Shown: in pieces, positions 23,554-36,069 of the stretch
How the letters are laid out: each line of letters starts with the position of its first letter
Position numbering within the stretch: position 1 is the stretch's first letter
Assembly: GCF_000150275.1 (NCBI RefSeq)
Contig: NW_002060944.1
Location: 3,786,123 to 3,850,122, forward strand
Origin: Trichoplax adhaerens
Lineage: Eukaryota; Placozoa; Uniplacotomia; Trichoplacea; Trichoplacidae
Length of the DNA stretch: 64,000 nucleotides
Reading direction: 5' to 3'
Notes under the pieces: generated by a model
Told to the model about the DNA's origin: nothing
The model's database searches: none
What the model saw: only the letters and a program-made list of their open reading frames with translations
Position numbers and translations under genes: made by a program

Positions 23554-26500
23554 TTAATTTTCATATCCGGAATGCATTAAGACTGTAGTTTCATCGTCAT
23601 TATCATCATTAGTATCACTTAAATTGCTGATACTGGTATGCAGATAGCTTGGACACAAGCCATGATAGCAATTGTATATAGTATCATGTAATTCTTGCTT
23701 AAAGTTTTCTTGATCATCATCATTCCACTTTTCATCCCATGTAAGACATTCCATTTGATCAAGATTATCAGGATAATTTCGAGGGTCATTAATTAAAATA
23801 GGTAAAATAGGAATGCCACCTGTACTAATGCAATCGTCGATAATACTTTTCACGCAAGGTATAAAATGTTGACATTTCATTTCATTTCCTTCTTCGACTT
23901 GATCTTCATGCAGTAAAACTACCATTCGAAAATGTCGAATAAATTTTAAATAAATAGTAGGATGAATATCATAAGGAGCATTGTTGAACATCGTCATGAT
24001 TTGGCCATCGAAATAGCGCTTTAGCTGCGATACTATCGTTGTTGTAAGATCAACAGCAGGTTGAGTATAACAATGTCTTATAATTAAAATTTTCTCTACA
24101 ATTTAAAAAAAGAGTGAAAATGAATGAATCAAGGGAAAGTTGGATCGATATTAATTTCCTAGAATTAACATATATCACTTTACAATTATGAAATATTTTA
24201 TCTAACTATTTGTGAAATACGTCAATGGAATGAGATAGTATAAATTCTTAATATAAGAATATCGATCTATTGCTTCTGTTTCAGATCAATGTTTTCTGCA
24301 GCATTAGCGGTATCTGTTACGGTTTACTAGATGATCTTTATTGTAGTTTGAAACTGTTTTATTAACTTTCATAATCTTGAGATTATTTCCAAAATTAGAA
24401 ATCAGAATTGACAAATCACACAACAATATAACAAACTTACCTTTATCGGTTTTAATTTTTGTTGCCATCATTACTTTCGTAAAATAGGAGAGCTTAGTGC
24501 GCCGATCAGGTATAAAGACAACAATCAGGACAACAATCGAAACTAAACCCGTTGAGCTTCCAAAGGTGATAATTAAAATGATCTTTATCGTACCTGAATA
24601 ACAGACAAGAAGGAGTAATTGGTATCTATATTAAAAGAGAGGCATGAATGAGGCAATAATGATTTAACGTAGGATCCATGTCGGGCTATCAATCGTCTGC
24701 CCATACTATTACAACGATTGATTTAGTCAAGCGAAAGTCCTATATAATCGATTTAAAATAACGCTTTCTAGCTACTTGAAAATTTCAATTCTATTTCATG
24801 ATAACACTAATCTATCGCTAAATATATAAGATTAGCGCTCTCTAGCCAAAACGAACGACAGTTAACTATGGATTTAAGATTATTACTCGAATGGATCGAT
24901 CAAGTTACTTTTACGGGTAATCAAAATCATGGTGGATCGGTGGCTAAAATATTGAACTTCCTCTCAATAAATTGTTCATTGGCAATTATGATTAAATAGT
25001 TCAACGGATGAGATGAACTTACTGTAGCTCGGGATTTAACTTAAGCTGTTCCATCGCTTGGACAGTATTTTATACTGCACAATATTTGTTCGAGAGCATG
25101 CCTTAATACGACATATTGCTATATGCAATATTAGTTCTAGCCTGTGATATCTTCAATGTCTTTAAATTACTATTGTAGTTAACTTTAAATTCGACATTAC
25201 CTGAACGAATTATGTTATAAACTCATTACTACTGGAGTTCAAATAGATAAAGAGACTGTAATCTAAAATTTGATTGACTGTTCTTGGTTGGCTGGTAAAA
25301 AGTAATGAATCTAATTAACGCCTGAAATTAGCATTTCCTCACAGTAATGGATTATAAGGATTATCAATAAAGTCAAAACAACGACCGCCATGACTGGCAA
25401 TAGATGATAAACAATTTCATTAAAGCATGAATGCGATAGTCGTAGGAACTGAAGTTATTCTTAGCATCAAAGTGAATTCGGTGAATAACAATCATAGTGA
25501 TCATGTTCATGTTCTTACTTGATGATTTAACAGTCCAGCTTTGATGGCCCGGCACAGTTTTACATGGATTAACTGATTGACATGAAATATTTCCAAGATC
25601 TTCACCCTCCGTTCGATAGATTGTCAAAGTGCTAACTGTGGTAGTATCATTAATGACCTTTGTCCTTTGAAATCGGAAAGGATAAGGAAGACATTGAGTT
25701 TGATTACATTTCGTCCATTGGATTTGAGGCCTTGGATTTCCTCTAGCGAAGCAAGAAAATGTAACAGAAGAATCCTTCTCTTTATCCTTTCGAGCGCTAA
25801 GAATTATACCGCTGTTAATACATTCTAGAATAGAAAAGAAGTATTCCCATCGAATTAATACTTGTGCAAGGATAGTCTTACAGTTTAATCAAGTTAGAGC
25901 ATAGTAAAGTAGCTTAATAGCACCAATCGGTGCAGAAGAGCCAATGATACTGGAGAATAACACAATTATTTGCGATTAGAAGCTGGATTTGTATAGAACT
26001 TAGCTATCACCATCAAGTAGTGACTGATAAAGACAAAAATCATCTTGACTAATGGTCATCCAATCTTATTGAACATGTGCATATTCAAAATTGGTTAGGT
26101 GAAATTGGGAAATGAAAAGCCCAACATCAAAGTGATCAAGAATCGATTATCATTAAAGTAGATTAAGACGATGATCACAGAAGGCACAAATAAATGATTT
26201 CGATACTGTTTTTATCCTCATCAAGTAGTAGCTGAAGTATTGGCTGATAAAGACACAAAATCATCATAAGTTAGGATCATCCATTTCTATTGAGCACGTA
26301 TTTAAGATTGGAAGGGTGAAATGGAAAATAAAAGCTCAAAAAATCAAAACGCTTACGAATCGAATTTTGACTGAGCTATCAAAATTAGAAGCAAACCTTA
26401 CCTTGTGCTTGCAAATTGATAGATGCTTTCATTCCTTGAATACACTGACAATGCACGCCATAGTATTCAAATTGGTATTCTCCAAGATCATCCACGGTCA

Positions 26501-29500
26501 CATTTTGAATTCTCAAAGTGATATTGCGCTGACAGCAACCTAGATACGGCTTTGAACTAGAATTAGAGCACGGCCAACTTGAATTAGGGCATGCAAAATT
26601 TGAACTAATCTTGGTATTGGTTCCATCGTTGATGATGATATTTTTTCTTTTAAAATAAAAGCTTGCTTGGTAGGTGCAGTCCACTCCACATTGACATCCT
26701 TGGTATTGCATGGTAAACGTTATATCGTAAGGTAAACCGAAATATGCCAATTGATGAGGTTGAGCCGGTAATAATAGTTTGCAGACATTATCTTTATTAT
26801 AAAAAAAGCAAAAGTTGATCTTAGCCAAGCCATGATTCGACTAATCCTTGGTGCTACTTGATAATAAGTCATGCCAAATGTAGGTTAATTTTTAGACAGT
26901 AATCTCAATAAGATGAAATAATTGAAACTATTCTATCCGATTTCTATCTTTATTTATGTTAAATTTAAGATAAGTCTATGTACTATCGTGGAATTATGAA
27001 AGATATTTTCCCTAAATGTAATAAACTGTAAATAATATCTATCCCGAAATTAACTAGAACCCAATGCAATTATTTTGCGTGATTGGAAGTCTAAATTAAA
27101 CACTTGGTTCTATTTGATGATGAATCATTTTAAATGTAAGCTAGTCTTTATATATTGATCTCAAAAAGATGAAATAATTAAAGCTCTTCTATCTGATTTC
27201 TATCTGTACTTATGCTTTAAAACTAAAACTAGTCTATGTACCATCATAGAAATATTGTCAAAGAAATTTTCATTAAATGCAGAAACAGAAAATAATGGCG
27301 ATCCTGAAAATTAACTCTAACCCAATCCAATCATGTTACATGATCGAAAGTGCAAATTTAAATACATCATCTAGTTCAAATTAACTTGTTAGAGAAATAT
27401 TTTTCTATTATAAAAGATAGAGTAATTTTCTGATGTAATTTTTGAAACTAAGAGACAGCCTTCACTGAATGAAATGATTCAATTTATTTCTAACAAATGA
27501 ATAAAATTCCCATCAATCGTAGTCAATATAAGCATTCTTACCTGAAATTTGACTGGTTGCTGTAGTTAGGCGTCGATTTCACAAATATAAAAAATAATCA
27601 AAATCGTTCATTTATTCACATGATTAAATTTAGAAATAAAAACTCTACTGGAGTTATCGCTGGTAGCTATTCCAATAGGAGCGATACGAAAAAATAGAGA
27701 GAAAAATAATTCGTCCATTATGGCAATATTACAAAGAACTCAAGTAATTTTTGGTTATACCTATCTTAATTAGCTATTTATTGAGTCATTCTACTCTAGA
27801 AATTCAATAGAAATCAGTAATAATAATATTGATATAAATCTCACTCGACTAGATACAGTTCTATACAAAAAATACTGGAAGCAATGCATTTGCTCAAGAT
27901 TTCACTAATTCCATAACTAGCGATTTTAGCCCTCGTTATAAATTTGTGTATTCTATTTCTTTACTACCATTTCACTTTGGTACAGCCTTTACTATACGAA
28001 GTTAAAATATAAGCTAATTGAAAATAATAGCTTAAAGTATTTATATATCCTTTAGATGACTATGATCTATTTACTTCAATCCGTCTTTAGTCGTCTATTT
28101 TCTACTACTTAGAAAACTTGAAATGGACTGCATGCTTTACAAGTCGAAATTCAATCACGAACACTTTGTTTTTGGAATACTTTGTTCGTAATGTGACCAA
28201 AAGAATGGCAATGATGATATTAAACATTTTTTACATAGAAAATATTTGTAGTAAATCTTCGCTCTTTTAGTCCAGTACAATTTTTGAGTATGATGAAGAG
28301 ATGCAAAGGTAATAATAAGATCAGTTATCTAGATCGGAATTGTAACCTTTATTTACACTAACTATCAGCCAAATAACTTGTTGTATAAGATTAATTTCTA
28401 TTTTGATCATTGAGAATTCCGTGATTAGATTTAGATGAGAGCAAGATCTCATAAAATCAGCCTTACCTAATGTAGATACTGATGGTCGTTGAACATTCCA
28501 AATTTTACGACTTAATAAACTTTGACATAAATTGACAGATCGGCAGGAGATATTTCCAATTTGGTTCGGATTATTTCGATCGATTTTCAGAGTAGCGACT
28601 ACGGTGGTTTCATTAATTATCTGGATATTTTGACTTGGGAATAGATGAGAACGACATTGACCATGATGACATTTTGCCCATTGGACTGACGGCCTAGGAA
28701 TTCCTTTTGCGGTACACTTGATGGTAGTAGATAAATCAGTATCATTACCCATTCGATCTGATTGCACAATACCTAAATTAATGCATTCTATTAGAAAAGA
28801 GAAGCATTTGCTCTTCAGTTTGTTCATTTATATGCATGCAATATCTTGAATAGTAGTGATGTAATCAAAACGGTATCTAGTGAAAGATCAGACGAAAGAA
28901 ATATGAAAAAATGATATATCAGAACCAATTGAAATGTACTTAAATTGTACCCTTTAATTCTAATTAATAAACACTCTCATCTTAGTAATCTCTAACTACT
29001 ATATACTTATGTCATAAATTACAAATTGCACTCATAGATTTCTATTTTAAAATCGGAAAACTATTTTAAGCCAGCTAAGTTGATGAGATATATGCTAGTT
29101 ACAATTGAAATACAGTTAAATTGGCTTCTTAAATTGCGACTAATAAATACTGTCATTTTAGTAATCTCTAATTACTATCTATTGGAGTAATAATAAATAC
29201 TACGCTCACAGATCTCTATTTTTAAATCTGAAACTATTCTAAGCCTACTTAGTCGACGAAATACATGCTGGCTACTTCCTTCCTGAATTCAATTGAAATG
29301 GAATTAAAATTGTGCTCTTAGATTGTAATTGATAAATGCTCCTATTTTAGCATTTTCGAACTACTATATACTTGTGCCATTAATTAAAAATTTCATTTAT
29401 AGATTTCTATTTTTATATCCGAAACTATTTTAAGCCTGCTCACTGGATAAGATTCATGCTAGTTACGTCCTTCCTGAAATCTCCGATTATCTATGATTAT

Positions 29501-31042
29501 TACAAACTTTTACAGCTGATTAAAAACACTTGTATATGTCTTCATTCTGAAAGCCTAAACGGGCTGTCAACAAAAAATAGACAAGAAGCACACTAGCATA
29601 CGTCTACTTTTATAGGTAACACTACAACATATTTTGTAAACAGTAGTAAGTAAATACCTAGTATCTACTTTTAACACAACTGTCATAAATTGTTATAAAA
29701 AATCGGCTAAAGTATCTGATTTCGAATCTCTGCAATTCTTGTCAACTTTAAAGTTGGCAAGAATACATCGCTAGTCTAGTACCTCCACTTTTTATAGGCA
29801 AGAAAATTCAGCAGCTGCATTAGCAATTATGCTTATAGACTTCTACCCTAACCGATAAATCAATTATCAACTTGTTTCATGGATGAGAATGTGCTAAACT
29901 ACTTTAATCCTGGCCATCAAACTTAAAATTTTCTCCAACTTGCAGAAAATGTTAGGCAAGTAATCAAACTTGCGACTTGTAGCCTATCTTTTTTAACACT
30001 GTACTATGAAATTTGCCTTTCTAAAGAAAAGGTCAGACTAAAATGGGCATGATCTACAGTAATCAATAGACTGATATAGTTAAAACTATTTCGGTTTAAA
30101 CAGATTGCACGGTAAGACATTACCCAAACATACACGGTTGCAAAATACTGTATTTTTAATCATCGCCATACAAAATAGTTGTACCTTTAGCTTGTAAATT
30201 GACAATCGCTTGCTTATACCATGAGCATCCACACGAATGACCAGCAAATCGGAAATCATATTTCCCTACAGTCTGCTTTGACATCTTTCTAATCCTTAAC
30301 GTAATATTATACAGGCAGCATCGCGAATATGCTGTTGAGCAGGACAAACCACGACTAACGATTGTGTTATTCTGACTATCGGCTACTTTATTATTTCGTA
30401 GGAAGCAAAATAACGCTGGTACCATGCACAGATCATCGCAACTAAATCCACTAAATTTCATGGTAAACGTAAGATCATAGGGAAAACCATAATAAGCGGA
30501 TTGATGTGGTTGGTAAGGTTGCAGTTGACAATATTCGCCATTATCTGCAAGAAATGATTCATTTAAGATATGTAAAAGAGCGATGAAAATAGAATAGAAA
30601 TGACCTAAAGATTGTAAAGATATCATATAGAATGACAAGGCTATCATATAGTAGCTATGTTGTATAAGCTAAATCAGTATTGAATTACAGCTAGTGTTGC
30701 TATTTCTACTTCAAGATTTGATACCATCAAAGTCTACGATACTTGAAAATTTAAATATACCTGATGGTGATCCATTTAAAGATCTCGTCGATTGTATGGC
30801 CGTTGGCAATCTACAGCGGGCTAAGTAGTTCGAAGATAGAATGTTAGTCAGTAGAGATTATAAGATAGAACTTGGTATCCATTCGATATGATGAAGTAAG
30901 AAAGAAAGTTACGCTTGCCTGGCAAGTCATTGAATTCCGTTTTGGGAATATGAGCTAGAGCTGTAGATACTTGTCCATTTTGAATTAATATTACTAATAT
31001 TTGACTAAGTAAATCAACAAATAAAGTAGAAAAAATAACCAA
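23554..31042 (-). CDS. Ig-domain receptor with TIR/SEFIR-like tail; probable four-Ig gene
   Basis: Likely a single-pass surface receptor signalling through a TIR/SEFIR-like domain. Exons read from splice sites: 30913-31042 (hydrophobic start, possible signal peptide, weakest exon), 30185-30544 (Ig1, multi-Cys), 28467-28787 (Ig2, C2-type with 'IKCTAKG', 'VQW', 'GNISC'), 27542-27559 (18 nt linker), 26402-26791 (Ig1 type again, 'LGEYQFEY'), 25519-25824 (Ig2 type, 'FSCFARGNPRPQIQW'), 24441-24593 (TM helix then 'DRRTK') and 23554-24095 (cytoplasmic domain starting 'KILIIRHCY', tail ending 'GYEN'). All introns are phase 1 and the joined frame is open, giving about 739 residues. Ig2 at 25.5 kb has the paired Cys and Trp. 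The left pair of Ig exons could instead be a separate TM-less gene, but no TM or tail exon is found for it, so one four-Ig gene is preferred. TIR/SEFIR assignment rests on the strand-helix pattern and the 'ILPILINDPRNYP' segment; canonical box motifs are weak. Confidence 0.72.
26010..26370. repeat. Intronic direct repeat, two copies about 205 bp apart
   Basis: The block 'catcaagtagt' to the 'tggatcatcca'-like segment and 'gaaat-ggaaa' recurs at 26010-26160 and 26218-26370, inside the intron between the third and fourth Ig exons of the four-Ig gene. The second copy runs up to the donor side of the Ig exon. Confidence 0.6.
26860..27370. repeat. Intronic tandem duplication, about 255 bp unit
   Basis: Two copies share 'agatgaaataatt', 'gatttctatct', 'agtctatgtac' and 'acccaat-caat' in the same order. 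It lies in the intron between the 18 nt linker exon and the third Ig exon. Confidence 0.65.
27542..27559 (-). other. Candidate 18 nt linker exon of the four-Ig gene
   Basis: It is bounded by 'ctaactacag' and 'gtaagaatgc', it is phase 1 to phase 1, and it adds a Thr-Ser-Gln-Ile-Ser linker between the second and third Ig domains. It occupies the place that the 33 nt microexon holds before Ig1 in the two-Ig genes. RNA evidence is needed; the frame would also be kept if it were skipped. Confidence 0.45.
28920..29490. repeat. Intronic tandem triplication, about 180 bp unit
   Basis: Three diverged copies share 'taattaataaa-actc', 'agtaatctctaactact', 'atagatttctatttt' and 'actattttaagcc'. They lie in the intron between the first and second Ig exons. 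There is no coding signal. Confidence 0.7.
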
Positions 31043-34000
31043 AAAGTCTTATACATTCGAGCATAGCATAACTACAACTATGTTATCAAAGAAGGTATGG
31101 AATAGAAGAAAGTCCAGAAAGAATACTAGGATATCGCATGTCTGACAGAGCTTAATTACATCTTGCTAAATAAATAAGAAGAGGGACTCAGAAGACATCA
31201 AAGAAAAATCGTAATGACATTGCATACTCGTAGAGGATACGACATGGCTGTTGCTAATTAATTAAATAAAGCAAGTGAAATCGCGAAGGGCTATGAAAAA
31301 ATTCAAGGAAGCCTGTAAAATTGCTATAAAGTAAATAGCACGAGACCAATTGCGATCTAGTTATTACTGCGTTGAAGTAGACGAGTAAGCATAGGAAATG
31401 GGATGAAGTTAAACAAAATTTAAAAGGATTCTAAATCATAATGCAGCATAATTGTGGCAAAATAAATGAATAAAACCTTAAACTTTCAGTTAGCCAATAT
31501 CATAGATAAAGAAATTAATCAATACAATTGAAAATGATTATTTTACATAATAAAGTTTAGCTCTGACTGCTGTTTTAAGAAACTAATCACCATAAGAAAT
31601 AGAAAGTTATCAGGACATATTACAGTTTGATATCTCATCCATGATAAAATTTAATCAGGTTAGCTATTTGAATAAACGAATAATCATACGAAATAAGATA
31701 CAATTAAGCTAAATTATAAATGTTATCCTGTACTTATGCAAGGTAAAGCTTAGTTATGACGGCCATTCAAATAGACAAATAGTCATGAAGTATAAAAAAA
31801 TCAAGCAAATTAGCAAAGGTTTTAAGATTGTATGAACGAGGGATTTACTAAAATAAGTTAGTTGGTTAAATAGGCATGAATTACCAAAGGAAAGAAAAAA
31901 CCAAGGCAAGCTTATAATCATTTGCAGGAATAGAGGATAAATTATAATAATGCTTGCATTTTAATAGGATAAGTATACACATAAAATAGGAGAAAATTAA
32001 GTAAGATTGTAGTAACATTGTAGCAAGGATGAAGGATGGTAAAGCTACTAATTAGCAAAATGAACTACCATGCAATATGTATGAAATCTGAAAAAATATT
32101 TTCAATTCAATCGATTACTGCTATAATCTTACATACATGATGATGGATATCTTAAATATCATATTACTGGTCTTGAACGGTAGAGTCGTCGCCATGAATA
32201 TTTTGATAAAGGATTCTTCTTTCTCCGCTAATTAAATAATTCTTTAAATTCCTGGTAAAAATTTACTTATTTCAACATTTTTCTGGAAAATGATTAAAGA
32301 ACTCTACTTAATATGTTATTATTCAATGCCTGTTGGCAATATCAAATTAGCAAAAAGAAAAGACGATTTATTAGTTCACATACGAATAGAAAAACTCTAA
32401 CATAATTCACATCTCTGTAAGTAGCTGGAATGAACAATAAACATGTCCAAAATTTAATCAATAACAAGCTTACTTCTATAAATCAAAGTTAAATCCTCGA
32501 ATTCGTACATAAAATGCTAAAACTTTTTAAGTTGTTTTTACATGTGCCACAACTACTCTTGCAACATAAGAAAGCAGCTAAGTACTTATAATAAACTTTA
32601 CGTTAATCCGCAGAACTACTTCCCTAGCCTACGGTATAGCAACTGGAATCCTTGCGAAGTACTAACTCACTCAACACAATATACGATATAAAACTATCAT
32701 ATAACATAGCCTTAACCTGTATATATGCGTACTTGCAGTTGATTTATTTTTTTATTTTTATCCTAGCGTCATCAGAGATTGCCCTAATTTATATTCTGAG
32801 ACAAGTAAAAATAAACTATTAGTTATTTTATTTACTTTTCAAATTTTTTTTTAGAAATATTGTTTTAAGGAATACATTTTTTATGTAATGTTACTAGTAT
32901 CAATACTTACTGTTACTAATTATAGGCTATTACAACTATGTATCACAAAAGTTGCAGCGATAAATATAGATTCATTTACTAAAGGATTAAGGTTAACTAT
33001 GTACGTATTTTCATAGGGATTTAATTAATAAGATAAATGATTATAATATTAAAAGGTTAAAAAGATACATTATCTCATTTTAGTTAATATAAGCTAATGA
33101 CATACTTGAATAGCTTGGAAACATGAAATTAGAAAATCTACATAAACTCTTAACTTTAACAATAGAATTAGTCTTTCTTCATTATCTTCAATAACTCTCG
33201 CCTCGTAATCTTTTTTATACTTACAGTGATAGTTGATCATCAAAAGCTGTCAAATAAAATAAAACGTAGATTGGCTTATTTTTATGAGGATATTGTGATA
33301 CCCTGATGATGTAGGCAAGACGAATGAGCTAGATATGCCAAAATAGATTTACCAATTTGAATAGAATACTATACAGCTAGAGAACATCCATTTTCTATGT
33401 TTTCTTACTAAATTCCCTACTCTATTTCAAGATTTTAAACTTTTTAAAATTTTAATTGATTTCGAATAACTTACCCTAAAAATCGTTGATTTCTTCATAG
33501 GATTGAATAAGATACTAATGCAAGCATCAAGACATAGTGATGTTTATAGCTAAGGAAGATGTGATTTCTGTAAGCCCGTGATTTTCTCCCTAATTTATTA
33601 TTTTTAAATATGTTTAAATGATTACCGTTCTCACAATTACGAATTCCTTATACGTACTATTAAATAATATTCTTAATATATTATTTATCATAAGCGCAGG
33701 TTTCACAATTATATAAATTATATTTCAATTTTTGTAGATTAAAGGAATTTCTAACTCGATCTAGCAACATTTTCGTCTTCCTTTTCTCCTTATTTTCTGT
33801 TTTTTCTAGCTACTTTGTTGACATAATAGGCGTATAATGATTTCGGTAGAATTATCTTTGCTATCGTGACAATCAAATTCCATTCATTTATAATGATAGT
33901 ATTTCTTGCTTTAAGCAACTTTCTGTTGAAACGGTTTCTTCATTGGTAAAATAGTGGTCCCTTTCCCCTTTTTTCAACCGAAGGGTTTCAATCTTGGTAA

Positions 34001-34556
34001 ATTCAGTATGAAATTTGTATATTATTTTTCTCAGTCTTCCCCAATTTTGATTTCATTACGGCATATTAAGCTAGAACTATTATTAATAGGCTATTAATAG
34101 TTGATTCTAACTTTATGGCATGATTAAAATGGAGTGATAAAAAATTAGTATCCTGCCTTCCAAAGGATAAGGGTAAAATTTCCTTTATGATCATTAAATT
34201 CAATTATATCACTTTCTATCCCCGTCTGTTAATCTCTCCCGAAGCTATAACTTTCATTTTAAGCTGCTAAAATTGGCTTTTAGCAGCTTCTTAAAGTGGT
34301 AGAACTATGTTTAAATTACTACCATTGGCGGAGTATACTTATTTTCTATACGTTTTTGATAGATTAAGAATAAATCAATTTTAACCGGATTTAAGAGATT
34401 TTTCGTCACTTTTCCATAATCGAATGATACGGTACTGAGTGCATCTCTATTTAACAATTTACATCATCAACGATGATTACAGTCAGCCTATTTTAATTGG
34501 TTAAAAGCATTCTGTAACTAATCGTATATAAATCGTGAATTTTGCTGTAATAAGTA
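31043..34556. other. Intergenic stretch, no recognised gene
   Basis: AT-rich sequence between the four-Ig gene and the next receptor pseudogene. No exon resembling the Ig, TM or cytoplasmic exons of the family is seen, and no RNA gene or LTR copy. Confidence 0.5.
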
Positions 34557-34617
34557 GATTGTCAGATTGTCAGATTGTCAGATAGTCAGATATCAGATTG
34601 TCAGATAGTCAGATAGT
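34557..34617. repeat. Microsatellite of 8 bp unit (GTCAGATT/GTCAGATA)
   Basis: About seven consecutive units of gtcagatt or gtcagata occur with one shortened unit. It is non-coding and the copy number is probably polymorphic. Confidence 0.9.
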
Positions 34618-35414
34618 CCTTGGTAGTTAGACGAACCTAACTTCTGTAATAAAGTGAAATTTGCAAAAAACTGTAGTTCTTGATTTATTGTTTTGATGAT
34701 CACTTTATCACAATTGGGTTTGCTATAATAAAAGTCCCTGTATTACAATACTGCTAAGCAGAGTAATATTGCATTAGCCACTAGAGTAGGGTGAAAAACA
34801 TAAAAATATGCCGCGATAAAGTTTAATCATTTTCTACCAGATAAAAATAACGGTGTATCTCTCTATATACTATTTCTATAGCTTGCATTAGTGATATTAT
34901 CACTACTTTCATGTCGCCGCTAACAGAGAGTGATAATTTAAACTTTCATTAAATTAGGGAAAACATCTTTTAATAGAGGTCAATCGATTGAGTAAAATTC
35001 TACTTTCAGCAAGTTGATGCATTACTTTCTACATTTGTAAAGTAGTGATATAAATCAAGCGATCTCACCGTTAAGATACTACAGTTACCATCAAATAGTT
35101 CGCGCTTAAGTTTTGCCGAGATATTTTTAATATTACTATAAATATACGAGCAAAAATTATCTATCCTCCAGTAGATTAAGACAAATAGTTATTTAAAACA
35201 CTAGATATCACTTTTAGCTTCTGTAAAATGGATATAGATTCGGTTAATATTGCTACTACTTGTATTAAAAATTAAAAGTAATTAAACTGTGTTACTATGT
35301 TATATTACATCCAAATATCGTTTGCAAATTAACTTCACAAATAGATGGTATGCTTTTTAAGCTCTAATGATAAAATCTTTATAATCTTGAGTTGAGTAAT
35401 GTACTTAAACAAAA
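34618..35414. other. Intergenic stretch, no recognised gene
   Basis: The 3' flank of the receptor pseudogene that ends at 35415. Nothing recognised. Confidence 0.45.
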
Positions 35415-36069
35415 TTATAGCATATGAGATTCGTCTAGTAGCGGTGATTGATCACTATCATCGACATGAAGAGCTACAGGATCCACATCAGGATTAATAT
35501 TCCTATCGGTATACATCATACTGGTGCAAAGGTAGTCATTTTTCTAGAGAGATTCCTCCAATCTTTCATAGAAGTCAGACTGATGCTTTATATCCATATT
35601 ATCAGCCCATTCTAGACACTCGATATCATTGAAAAAGTGAAAATTTTGACGACTATTAACAGAAATTGTTATAATCTTACAATTATTATCATCACATGAG
35701 TGGAAATACTGCGCAATAAACGATTGAAGCCTTAGTAGTTAGATCGATTGATATCGTCGTCTGTAAGCATTAAAATAACCAATTTAAAATACTCAATCAT
35801 ATCATGATAGACTTGTAATTCATATATCTTTCCATCACGATTACTTAATTCCTTTACTCGGTTATCAAATTGACTTTCCTCTGCAGGATTGCGTTGCCAA
35901 TACATCGTTTCGTGCTCAGTGAACGGCACTGGTATGAAACCATAAACAATTCTCTTGACTTGATTTGATATTTGGCCATAGCATACGATTAAAATATTTT
36001 CTAAGATATCAAATAAGAAATTTTACATTACTTTTATACATCTAAAATCAAATTAAACGACTGTATGTT

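Noticed and set aside
28140-28230. Minus-strand 'MFNIIIAILLVT' as a signal peptide or TM exon between the two Ig pairs
   Set aside because: The hydrophobic run is too short for the family's TM exon, is followed by charged residues and lacks phase-1 splice sites.
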